A stretch of DNA of 10,298 nucleotides from Rhodoferax sp. (GTDB lineage: Bacteria > Pseudomonadota > Gammaproteobacteria > Burkholderiales > Burkholderiaceae), in contig JAQGNA010000173.1 in the NCBI GenBank assembly GCA_028292075.1, forward strand, positions 1 through 10,298, in the 5' to 3' direction. Below are positions 1 to 6,118 of this stretch, in pieces. The notes under the pieces were generated by a model. It saw only the letters and a list, made by a program, of their open reading frames with translations, was not told the DNA's origin and did no database searches. The stretch's first letter is position 1. Every line of letters begins with the position of its first letter. The position numbers and the translations under genes were made by a program.

Positions 1-823
1 GGTAAGGCAGCACCTTGCCCGTGGCCATCAGCGGAATGACTTCATCCACAGATGGGTACGGGTAGACGTAATGCAATCTCACCCACGCGCCGTACGGCTG
101 CGCAAGCTCGCCCAACTCTTGCACCAGCTCCAGCATGCGCGTGCGCACCGGCTTGCCATCGAAGAACCCGGTGCGGTACTTCACGTCGACGCCGTAGGCC
201 GATGTGTCCTGGCTCACCACCAGCAGCTCCCTGACGCCGCCTTCGAACAGCGCGCGCGCTTCCTTCAGCACGTCTCCGATCGGCCGCGAGACGAGATCAC
301 CGCGCATCGAGGGAATGATGCAGAAGGTGCAGCGGTGGTTGCAGCCCTCGCTGATCTTCAGGTAGGCGTAATGTTTGGGCGTGAGCTTGATGCCGGCACT
401 GCCGAATGCATTGGGCACCAGATCGAGAAAAGGGTCGTGCGGCTTGGGCAGATTGGCGTGTACCGCGTCCATGACCTCCTGCGTCGCATGCGGACCGGTC
501 ACGGCCAGCACGCTCGGATGCATTTCGCGCACCAGATTGCCGCCATTGCCGCTCGATTTGGCGCCCAGGCAGCCGGTCACGATCACGCGGCCGTTCGCGG
601 CCAGCGCCTCGCCGATGGTGTCGAGGCTTTCCCTGACCGCATCGTCGATGAAGCCGCAGGTGTTGACGATCACCAGATCGGCGCCTTCGAAGGTCTTGGA
701 GGTCTGGTAGCCCTCGGCGCTGAGTTGCGTGAGGATCAGTTCGGAATCGGTCAGGGCTTTCGGGCAGCCCAGGCTGACGAAACCGACTTTGGGGATTTTC
801 GTGGGGGAGATGACGGCGCTCAT
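1..823 (-). CDS. rimO: Ribosomal protein S12 methylthiotransferase RimO, 5' part (cut by window edge)
   Basis: RimO is a radical-SAM enzyme that adds a methylthio group to a conserved aspartate of ribosomal protein S12. The reading frame is open from the ATG at 823 to the window edge, giving 274 residues of a family usually about 450 long. The N-terminal methylthiotransferase domain (about residues 10-130) has its three cluster cysteines in LGCPK (Cys20), NTCGF (Cys56) and TGCLG (Cys85). The radical-SAM domain starts near residue 148 with the CxxxCxxC motif in [14 protein letters not shown] (Cys161, 165, 168). The C-terminal TRAM domain lies outside the window. A purine run (AGGGGG) directly abuts the ATG, which is close for a Shine-Dalgarno site; an in-frame GTG ten codons upstream is a less likely start. 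phaR lies 67 bp upstream on the same strand, so the two may share a transcript. Confidence 0.96.
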   Translation of the reverse strand, partial: MSAVISPTKIPKVGFVSLGCPKALTDSELILTQLSAEGYQTSKTFEGADLVIVNTCGFIDDAVRESLDTIGEALAANGRVIVTGCLGAKSSGNGGNLVREMHPSVLAVTGPHATQEVMDAVHANLPKPHDPFLDLVPNAFGSAGIKLTPKHYAYLKISEGCNHRCTFCIIPSMRGDLVSRPIGDVLKEARALFEGGVRELLVVSQDTSAYGVDVKYRTGFFDGKPVRTRMLELVQELGELAQPYGAWVRLHYVYPYPSVDEVIPLMATGKVLPY

Positions 824-890
824 CCCCCTATTGTCGTTGTTCTCGCGGGGCACTGCGCTGGCCGGCCTTGCGAGCCCGGCCGTTCGCGGG

Positions 891-1424
891 TTACGGCTTG
901 ATGCCGAAGCTCCCCAGCATCTGCTCTGTCTGCTTTTGCATTTGTTCCTGCATCTGCACGAAGACGTTTTTCGACTGCTCGACGTAGGTGCCCATCATGC
1001 CCTGCATCGCTGGCGACTGCAGCTTGAGCAGATTGGCCCAGGCTTCGGGCGACAGCCCCTTGGCCTGCTCGCCCATCTTGCTCTGCAGGTCCATGAAGGT
1101 CTGCACGTTTTTCTCGAGGTAGGGCCCGAGGAAGCTTTGCATGGTGTTGCCGTAAAAACGGATGATGTTGGCGAGCGCCTGTTCGGTGAACATGGGCGCG
1201 CCGCCGGCCTCTTCTTCCAGGATGATCTGGAGCAGGATGGCGCGCGTCAGGTCATCGCCCGTCTTGGCGTCGCGTACCTGCACCGGCACGCGCTCCATGA
1301 CCAGTTTCTTCACCTCGGTCAGGGTGATGTAGGTCGAGGTGTCGGTATCGTAGAGGCGCCGGTTCGGGTACTTCTTGATGACGCGATTCGCCGGCTTGTC
1401 GCTGGCGGGAGCTTGACTTGGCAC
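891..1424 (-). CDS. phaR: Polyhydroxyalkanoate synthesis repressor PhaR
   Basis: PhaR is a DNA- and PHA-binding repressor that controls phasin and other PHA genes, and commonly its own gene. The 177-residue product has the PHB accumulation regulatory N-terminal domain (about residues 13-75; [20 protein letters not shown] is its hallmark). A PHB_acc region with [19 protein letters not shown] follows, and the end is Gln/Met-rich and helical ([20 protein letters not shown]). I chose the GTG at 1424 because an AAGGA site lies 5 bases before it and the product then begins close to the conserved domain. An upstream in-frame ATG at 1472 has no ribosome binding site, and using it would place the probable -10 box and operator at or inside the gene start. 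rimO follows 67 bp downstream. Family assignment is firm; the start is inferred. Confidence 0.95.
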   Translation of the reverse strand: MPSQAPASDKPANRVIKKYPNRRLYDTDTSTYITLTEVKKLVMERVPVQVRDAKTGDDLTRAILLQIILEEEAGGAPMFTEQALANIIRFYGNTMQSFLGPYLEKNVQTFMDLQSKMGEQAKGLSPEAWANLLKLQSPAMQGMMGTYVEQSKNVFVQMQEQMQKQTEQMLGSFGIKP

Positions 1425-1429
1425 TGCGT

Positions 1430-1434
1430 TCCTT
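1430..1434 (-). promoter_or_regulatory. Ribosome binding site deciding the phaR GTG start
   Basis: On the minus strand AAGGA stands 5 bases before the GTG at 1424. The alternative ATG at 1472 is preceded only by TTTTCTAAA, with no purine-rich site. This favours the shorter 177-residue product. Confidence 0.7.
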
Positions 1435-1458
1435 GATAAATGGTGTGTTGGCACTTTA

Positions 1459-1469
1459 CTGCACTGCAG
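1459..1469. promoter_or_regulatory. Probable PhaR operator, CTGC-N3-GCAG
   Basis: The palindrome CTGC-ACT-GCAG lies 35 bp upstream of the phaR GTG start and just downstream of a TAAAAT hexamer, so it would cover the transcription start. The TGC-rich CTGC-N3/4-GCAG pattern is the recognition sequence described for PhaR of Paracoccus denitrificans. From sequence match and position I infer that PhaR represses its own gene here. Whether this particular orthologue uses exactly that site is not shown by the sequence. Confidence 0.65.
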
Positions 1470-1470
1470 C

Positions 1471-1476
1471 ATTTTA
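1471..1476 (-). promoter_or_regulatory. Candidate phaR -10 box (TAAAAT)
   Basis: TAAAAT on the minus strand matches the sigma-70 -10 consensus at five of six positions. No good -35 hexamer lies at 16-18 bp spacing; the nearest (GCGACA) is 15 bp away. Its main support is the palindromic operator immediately downstream. Confidence 0.4.
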
Positions 1477-1587
1477 GAAAACCAACGGGCCTGTCGCGTC
1501 CAGAATTACCCTTGAGCGGCTTTCGTCCTTCGCCTCGGCAGTCACAGGGGGCCGACGCTACGATGTCATCATTTGGAGAACACGACC

Positions 1588-2058
1588 ATGACCTCATCGG
1601 CGCGAACCGAAAGACCTGTCTCGGCCTGGGTCCTGCCCTGCGTTCTGGCCATGGCGTTTGGTTTCGCTGCGGCGCCTTCCCTCGCGCAAGGCCTGGAGCG
1701 GTTCAAGGCGAGCGAGCCACGTGATGAGCGCTTGGCAATCAACCGGGCGGTACGGCAATGCGTGCGCCTTCTGCAGGAAAAGACGGCTCCGGCGCGTGTC
1801 AGCGTGACAGGCCCCTGCCGCAAGCCCTCTGGCGACTGGGCCGGAGTGGACCGGCTAGAGCCCGGCTACAGATTGCGGTTTTCGGTGACGCCGGCCGGCG
1901 CCTCGGCGGGCACCTTGCTCTCGGCGATCGAGGGCGATTCGGTGCGCGTGTTTTGCACGGCCGACGCGGAAGGCGCGGTGACCCAGTTCGAAGACGTGAA
2001 AGAAGGCCTCCGCGAATCCTTCAGTTCGGCTTCGCTCTGCTGGCCAGCGGGCGACTAG
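1588..2058 (+). CDS. Small exported protein of unknown function with four cysteines
   Basis: I do not recognise this 156-residue protein. The ATG at 1588 has GGAG nine bases upstream; a TTG five codons earlier is in frame but lies on that binding site. The N-terminus is a typical Sec signal peptide: a short basic region, a hydrophobic stretch over about residues 12-30, and a likely cut after PSLA (residue 33). The mature part of roughly 120 residues is hydrophilic, with Cys58, Cys77, Cys123 and Cys151, a number suited to two periplasmic disulfides. The central part (about residues 88-125, EPGYRLRFSV to DSVRVFCTAD) alternates as in beta strands. No lipobox is seen, so it is probably soluble in the periplasm. 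It is divergent from phaR, 163 bp away, and convergent with the 119-residue gene, whose stop lies 13 bp beyond its own. Confidence 0.75.
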   Translation: MTSSARTERPVSAWVLPCVLAMAFGFAAAPSLAQGLERFKASEPRDERLAINRAVRQCVRLLQEKTAPARVSVTGPCRKPSGDWAGVDRLEPGYRLRFSVTPAGASAGTLLSAIEGDSVRVFCTADAEGAVTQFEDVKEGLRESFSSASLCWPAGD

Positions 2059-2071
2059 CCGGTCACAGCCG

Positions 2072-2431
2072 TCACCCCGTCACACCTCTCGCGAGCGGCT
2101 TCGGGTCATCGGGCGAAGGCACCGCCAGGCCGCGGAGGTAGCGTTCGACCCAGCGCCTGGCATTGGCCGTGTCGTCGCGGTCGAAACCCTCATGTCCGGC
2201 AAGCCAGGCCCCGTCTCCCAGGCGCGCGAGCGCACACCACACGTCGGCAGACATGGCCGCAACGGGACCTGGAGCGGCTCCGACGCCGAACGCCCCCTGC
2301 GCTGCCAGACGGGCGAGCACGTCGTGCAGCGTAGCGTCCGGCACGGCCAGTGGCCCCATGACCTTCACGGTCTTGGTTGATGCGGGCACCAGCTTTTCAA
2401 CGGCCTTGCCGGCCTGGAAATGCAGTGGCAT
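2072..2431 (-). CDS. Hypothetical protein, 119 residues
   Basis: I do not recognise this product. The ATG at 2431 has GGAG six bases upstream; another ATG at 2443 lacks such a site. The N-terminus (MPLHFQAGKAVEKLVPAST) is mixed basic/hydrophobic, followed by a region rich in Ala and Gly. The C-terminal half (ADVWCALARLGDGAWLAGHE, then DDTANARRWVERYLRGLAV) looks helical and amphipathic. There is no signal peptide or membrane segment, so a soluble cytoplasmic protein is likely. It begins about 60 bp beyond the terminator of the tRNA-Val gene and ends 13 bp from the convergent exported-protein gene. High-GC DNA produces long false frames, so expression is not certain. The ribosome binding site and the lack of a better gene on either strand argue that it is real. 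Confidence 0.6.
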   Translation of the reverse strand: MPLHFQAGKAVEKLVPASTKTVKVMGPLAVPDATLHDVLARLAAQGAFGVGAAPGPVAAMSADVWCALARLGDGAWLAGHEGFDRDDTANARRWVERYLRGLAVPSPDDPKPLARGVTG

Positions 2432-2490
2432 TTGCGACTCCATCAAGAGAATCCACCAACGGACCCACAAACAACAAACGACAAAGCAAA

Positions 2491-2523
2491 GAAAAAGCCC
2501 CTTTCCATGACAGAAAGGGGCTT
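2491..2523 (-). terminator. Intrinsic terminator of the tRNA-Val gene
   Basis: A perfect 11-bp stem (2495-2505 with 2513-2523, AAGCCCCTTTC) with a 7-base loop is followed on the minus strand by TTTTTC. It begins 17 bases after the tRNA 3' end and is a canonical rho-independent terminator. It would also shield the 119-residue gene downstream from read-through. Confidence 0.9.
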
Positions 2524-2539
2524 GTTCGATTCGACAATT

Positions 2540-2614
2540 TGGTAGGCGCGGAGGAGATCGAATCCCCGACCCTCTCCACGTCAAAGAGATGCTCTACCAC
2601 TGAGCTACGCGCCT
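2540..2614 (-). tRNA. tRNA-Val (anticodon GAC), CCA encoded
   Basis: The minus strand folds into a complete cloverleaf of 75 bases. The 7-bp acceptor stem (AGGCGCG with CGCGCCT) is fully paired. The D arm is GCTC/GAGC. The anticodon stem TCTCT/GGAGA has one G-U pair and encloses the loop TTGACGT, giving GAC, which reads GUC and GUU valine codons. A 5-base variable region follows, then a T arm GGGGA/TCCTC with TTCGATC loop. The discriminator is A and the CCA end is encoded. It lies between relA and a strong terminator, with its own promoter upstream. Confidence 0.95.
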
Positions 2615-2623
2615 AGAGAAGAA

Positions 2624-2639
2624 TTGTCTTGGTAGACAA
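2624..2639. repeat. Small perfect hairpin in the tRNA-Val leader
   Basis: TTGTCT-TGGT-AGACAA is a 6-bp inverted repeat with a 4-base loop. It lies between the tRNA promoter and the mature tRNA 5' end, ten bases before the first tRNA nucleotide. It could be a leader fold met by RNase P, a protein site, or chance. Confidence 0.45.
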
Positions 2640-2653
2640 CTGATCAGCCTCGA

Positions 2654-2684
2654 ATTATAGCAGAAGATTTTTGCCTGACGCCAA
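2654..2684 (-). promoter_or_regulatory. Promoter of tRNA-Val (extended -10)
   Basis: A perfect TATAAT (2654-2659) is preceded by TG one base upstream, the extended -10 form. A TTGGCG-like -35 hexamer lies at 2679-2684 with a long 19-bp spacer. Transcription would start near 2646, about 32 bases before the tRNA. The box begins only about 23 bp past the relA stop codon. Confidence 0.75.
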
Positions 2685-2706
2685 CTTTCCGATCGCCACG
2701 TTATTT

Positions 2707-4989
2707 TCATCGCCGGCGGGCCGACCGCACCCCGGGCACCTCGGCCACCACGCCGAGCACGCGGCCCAGGCGGGCCGCATCGGCCACTTCCACGGTGAAG
2801 GTCATCCACGCGGTGCTGCGGACGGTCTGTGTCTGCACGCCGATCACATTCATCTTTTCCTTGGCGAAAACCTCAGAGATGTCGCGCAGCAAACCCTGTC
2901 GGTCGGCCGCTTCCACCGACACGTCCACCGGATACACCGCGCCGGTCGCCTGCTTGCCCGCGCCCCATTCGACCTCGATGATGCGCTCGCCGTTCCGGGC
3001 CGACATCTCGCGGAAATTGCTGCAGTCGGCGCGGTGGATGCTCACGCCCTTGCCCCGGGTGACGAAGCCCATGATCGGATCGGGCGGCGCGGGCTTGCAG
3101 CACTTGGCGAGCTGCGTCATGAGCGAATCGACACCCACCACCAGCACACCGCCCTTGGGCGTCTTGTCGTTGCCGCGCGGCTTGCGCAGCAGCAGTTGTT
3201 CGTCGGGGTCGAGCACGGGCTCGGGTGGGCGCAACACGGTCTCGATGGCGCGCAGCGAGAACTCGTCCTTGCCGACCACCTCGAAAAGGTCGTCCGCGGT
3301 CTTGAAGCCCAGCTGCGCGGCGAGGTCGTCCAGCTTCATGGCCGTCTTGCCTTCACGCTGCAGCAGCTTTTCGACCGCCTCGCGCCCGCGTGCCACGGTG
3401 GTGTGCAATGCCATGGCATTGAACCAGGCGCGGGCCTTGGCACGGGCCCGGTGGCTGACCAGGTAGCCCAGCTCGGCGTTAAGCCAGTCGCGCGAGGGGC
3501 CGCCCTCCTTGACGGTGGTGACCTCGACCGTCTGGCCGTTCTGCAGCGGCGTGTTCAGCGGCACCATGGCGCCGTCGACCTTGGCGCCCCGGCAGCGGTG
3601 GCCCAGGGTGGTGTGCACGCTGTAGGCGAAGTCGACCGGCGTGGCACCGGCGGGCAGTTCGACCACCGCGGCGTCGGGCGTCAGCACGTAGATGCGGTCG
3701 CTGAGCATGTCGGTGCGGTTGCCGTCGGCGAGGTCGCCATGCGGCTGCAACGTGCCCGACATGTCGCGCTCCCAGGCCAGCAGCTGGCGCAGGACGGCGA
3801 TCTTGCTGTCGTATTCACCACTTGCCGACACGCCGGCATAGCCCTTGGCGCCGGCCTCCTTGTAGGCCCAATGGGCGGCCACGCCATGCTCGGCATGGTC
3901 GTGCATCGCCTGGGTGCGGATCTGGATCTCGATCGGCAGCCCCTCGCCCTCGTTGGAGCCGGCCACCCGTGGTCGCACCACGGTGTGCAGCGACTGATAG
4001 CCGTTGGCCTTGGGCTTGGCAATGTAGTCGTCGAACTCGTTGTCGACCGGCGCGAACTGCGTGTGCACCCAACCCAGCGCGGCATAGCAGTCGGGCACGG
4101 TGGGCACCACCACGCGCATGGCGCGAATGTCGAACACCTGGTCGAAATCGAGCGACTTGCCACGCATCTTCTTGACGATGCTGTAGATGTGCTTGGGCCG
4201 CCCCTGCACCGTGGCGCGGATGCCTTGCGCGTTCAATTCGGCCTCGAGCGTGGTGCGCAGGTGGGCGATACCAGCCTCGCGCTCCACCCGCTTGGCATCG
4301 AGCAGCCTGGCCACCTGCTTGTAGGTGTCAGGTTCGAGAAAACGGAACGACAGGTCTTCCATCTCCCACTTGATCTGCCAGATGCCCAGGCGGTTGGCCA
4401 GCGGCGCGAACACCTGCAGCGACTCGCGCGCCATGTGCGGCGCCACCGGCGTCTTGCTGGCCGCATGGAACCGCAGCGTCTGAAGCCGCGAGGCCAGGCG
4501 CAGCATCACCACGCGCAGGTCGCGCGAGAACGCCAACAGCATCTTGCGCACCGTCTCGGTCTGCAGCGCCGGGTCGTCCACCAGATGCGCCGAATGCGCC
4601 GCCCCGCGCGAGAGCCGCTGCACCCGCATCAGCTGGGTGGTCTCGACGGCGAGCGCTGCGAAGTTTTCGCCGAAGGCCTTGGCGATGACCTCGCGTGGCT
4701 TGTTGAGGTGAACGCAGGCATGCACCAGATAGCTGGCCGCCTGCATCGCCTCGGAACCGCCCACCTCGCGCAGGATGCCCGCCACCGCGTCGGCGTGGGC
4801 CAGCGTGTTCTCGCCTGAATCGAGCATCTCGTCGGCGATCAGCGGCTCGGCGAAGGCCCGGGCGCGGGCCAGCGCCAGCTCGGGGCCGAGGTGGCCGGCC
4901 GTGGCCACGATCAGGCCTGCCGCCGGGTCGCGGGCCAGGGTGTGCGCCGCCTGGCCCGGGTCCTGCGCTGGCGTCAGCGAATGCTTCAT
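2707..4989 (-). CDS. relA: RelA-type (p)ppGpp synthetase (stringent response)
   Basis: RelA transfers pyrophosphate from ATP to GTP or GDP on stalled ribosomes, making (p)ppGpp. The 760 residues follow the full RSH layout. The N-terminal HD-like domain (about 60-175) is degenerate: HD is replaced by His90-Ala91 and the following ED by HL, so hydrolysis is not expected. The synthetase domain (about 250-380) has GRPKHIYSIVKKM, DIRAM, the acidic EFDD motif at 318-321 (the RelA form rather than the RxKD of bifunctional SpoT/Rel), NGYQSLHT and EIQIRT with Glu354. A TGS domain follows (about 431-492, RIYVLTP), then a helical region, a Cys-containing domain with Cys630, Cys631 and HRADC (Cys656), and a C-terminal ACT domain (about 686-755). 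The ATG at 4989 is only 7 bp after the hydrolase stop and has a weak binding site (GAAG), which suggests translational coupling. No terminator follows the stop, and the tRNA-Val gene is directly downstream. Confidence 0.95.
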   Translation of the reverse strand: MKHSLTPAQDPGQAAHTLARDPAAGLIVATAGHLGPELALARARAFAEPLIADEMLDSGENTLAHADAVAGILREVGGSEAMQAASYLVHACVHLNKPREVIAKAFGENFAALAVETTQLMRVQRLSRGAAHSAHLVDDPALQTETVRKMLLAFSRDLRVVMLRLASRLQTLRFHAASKTPVAPHMARESLQVFAPLANRLGIWQIKWEMEDLSFRFLEPDTYKQVARLLDAKRVEREAGIAHLRTTLEAELNAQGIRATVQGRPKHIYSIVKKMRGKSLDFDQVFDIRAMRVVVPTVPDCYAALGWVHTQFAPVDNEFDDYIAKPKANGYQSLHTVVRPRVAGSNEGEGLPIEIQIRTQAMHDHAEHGVAAHWAYKEAGAKGYAGVSASGEYDSKIAVLRQLLAWERDMSGTLQPHGDLADGNRTDMLSDRIYVLTPDAAVVELPAGATPVDFAYSVHTTLGHRCRGAKVDGAMVPLNTPLQNGQTVEVTTVKEGGPSRDWLNAELGYLVSHRARAKARAWFNAMALHTTVARGREAVEKLLQREGKTAMKLDDLAAQLGFKTADDLFEVVGKDEFSLRAIETVLRPPEPVLDPDEQLLLRKPRGNDKTPKGGVLVVGVDSLMTQLAKCCKPAPPDPIMGFVTRGKGVSIHRADCSNFREMSARNGERIIEVEWGAGKQATGAVYPVDVSVEAADRQGLLRDISEVFAKEKMNVIGVQTQTVRSTAWMTFTVEVADAARLGRVLGVVAEVPGVRSARRR

Positions 4990-4996
4990 GCCGGCT

Positions 4997-5980
4997 TCAA
5001 CGTGGACTCACCGCCGGTCCGTCCACCAGGAAGGCCGTCACCGCCGCCACCTGCGCGTCTTCAATCAGCGTGGGCGCGTGGCCCACGCCGGCGAACTCGA
5101 CCAGTTGCGCCTTCGGACCTCGCTGGCCCATGGCATGCGCCGTGGCCGCGGAGAGCAGGTCGGACTCGGCGCCCCGCAGCAGCAGCGTCTGCGCGGTGAT
5201 GTGGTCGTACAGCTGCCAGAGCGCCTCCTGGCCCTTCAGGGTGGCCTCTTCGGTGACGCTGGCAAACGGCTGGGCGATGGCCGGGTCGTAATGCAGCGTG
5301 AGCGGTCCTTCCAGCTCGGTGGTGGAGTCGCCGGCTGGCTCAGCTGCAGCGCCAGTCGCATGCATCGGCCGCACCATGTGGCGCGACAGGGCCAGCCATT
5401 GGGCAGGGGTGTGCGGCCCGAAGCTGCTGGAGATGGCCCACATGGCATCGGCCGCCTGCTGCAGGCTAGCGAACTCGCCGGTCTGGCCCAGGTAGCCGCC
5501 GATGCGGCGCAGGGCGGCCCACTCGAGCGCCGGGCCCACATCGTTGAGCACCAGCCGGCGCACCGGCTGCGGCAAAGGCAGGCCGGGCGTGCCCGCCACC
5601 GCCATGCCGATCAGCCCGCCCATGCTGGTGCCAACCCAGTCGAGCACATCGATCGGCGCCTCGTGGTTCAGCTGAGCGAGCAAGGCCAGCATGTCGCCGG
5701 CATAGAGCGGAATCTGGTAGCCGGCCGGGTCCTTCAACCAGTCGCTCTGGCCGCGCCCCACCACATCGGGGCAGATCACCCGTGCATGCAAGCCAAGGGC
5801 GCTGGCGAGCACATCGAAGTCGCGGCCCTGCCTTGTCAGTCCGTGCACGCAGACGATGACGTGGGGATTCCGCGGGTCGCCCCACTGCCAGTAGGCCATG
5901 CGGTGGCCGGCGTTTTCAGTGCTGGCATGGCTGGCGCTGGCGCCGGGGCAGGTGAGATGGTGCAGCTGGGGTTGGAACAT
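4997..5980 (-). CDS. Alpha/beta-fold hydrolase, substrate unknown
   Basis: The 327-residue product has the marks of the alpha/beta hydrolase superfamily. These are the oxyanion HG in VCVHGLTRQG (46-47), PDVVGRGQSD after strand 4, the nucleophile elbow GTSMG with Ser119, a probable acid in GAESDLL (Asp273) and the catalytic His in GVGHAPTL (His301). About residues 150-255 form a variable cap. The family includes esterases, lactonases and C-C hydrolases, and nothing seen here fixes the substrate. No signal peptide, so cytoplasmic. I chose the ATG at 5980 because conserved-looking sequence begins there. In-frame ATGs at 6061 and 6070 add a low-complexity leader and would overlap the candidate promoter. 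No strong ribosome binding site precedes any of them. The stop is 7 bp from relA, so the pair is an operon. Confidence 0.88.
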   Translation of the reverse strand: MFQPQLHHLTCPGASASHASTENAGHRMAYWQWGDPRNPHVIVCVHGLTRQGRDFDVLASALGLHARVICPDVVGRGQSDWLKDPAGYQIPLYAGDMLALLAQLNHEAPIDVLDWVGTSMGGLIGMAVAGTPGLPLPQPVRRLVLNDVGPALEWAALRRIGGYLGQTGEFASLQQAADAMWAISSSFGPHTPAQWLALSRHMVRPMHATGAAAEPAGDSTTELEGPLTLHYDPAIAQPFASVTEEATLKGQEALWQLYDHITAQTLLLRGAESDLLSAATAHAMGQRGPKAQLVEFAGVGHAPTLIEDAQVAAVTAFLVDGPAVSPR

Positions 5981-6031
5981 GGCGTTTTCGGATTCTTCGG
6001 CAACGGATGAGGCGCGGCACGCAAGAGAGCG

Positions 6032-6107
6032 CGCGGTCGGGGCGCTGAGGCCACCCCGCATGGGCGTCATCCTAATGGATACGGATTAACCCCTGAACCC
6101 GACCGCG
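6032..6107. repeat. 10-bp perfect inverted repeat flanking the hydrolase-relA promoter region
   Basis: CGCGGTCGGG at 6032-6041 and its exact complement CCCGACCGCG at 6098-6107 are 56 bp apart. They lie in the 138-bp gap between the EgtB/SenA-type gene and the hydrolase. No T-run follows, so it is not an obvious terminator. The arms bracket a candidate promoter and could be paired operator sites or a long-range RNA stem. Because the DNA is GC-rich, chance is not excluded. Confidence 0.45.
6069..6097 (-). promoter_or_regulatory. Weak candidate promoter for the hydrolase-relA operon
   Basis: On the minus strand TTCAGG (6092-6097) and TAGGAT (6069-6074) are separated by 17 bp, with 3/6 and 4/6 matches to the sigma-70 consensus. 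Transcription would begin near 6062, consistent with translation from 5980. The match is poor, and read-through from the upstream gene is also possible because no terminator separates them. Confidence 0.3.
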
Positions 6108-6118
6108 GGCCATCCGCT

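Noticed and set aside
860..881. 6-bp inverted repeat GGCCGG/CCGGCC between phaR and rimO
   Set aside because: Ten-base loop and no T-run; GC-rich short palindromes are common here, so it is not called a terminator.
71..901. 276-codon plus-strand open frame at the left edge
   Set aside because: Antisense to rimO, which carries all the expected cysteine motifs on the minus strand.
1473..1597. Possible promoter for the exported protein (TACGAT at 1559-1564)
   Set aside because: No acceptable -35 partner, and the hexamer is only a partial match; too weak to list as a feature.
2062..2083. Three GTCAC motifs in 22 bp around the hypothetical gene's stop
   Set aside because: Five-base units with uneven spacing, partly coding; no support for a functional repeat.
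4640..4810. Loss of the HD hydrolase motif in RelA as a novelty
   Set aside because: A degenerate HD domain together with EFDD in the synthetase is the normal state of gamma/betaproteobacterial RelA, so it is not unusual.
2671..4818. 715-codon plus-strand open frame opposite relA
   Set aside because: It is antisense to a clearly conserved relA, and its product is a His/Ala/Gly/Leu-rich string typical of GC-rich shadow frames, with no domain motif.
4775..6010. 411-codon plus-strand open frame opposite the hydrolase and relA 5' end
   Set aside because: Same strand-shadow effect; the minus strand holds catalytic motifs and the plus frame shows none.
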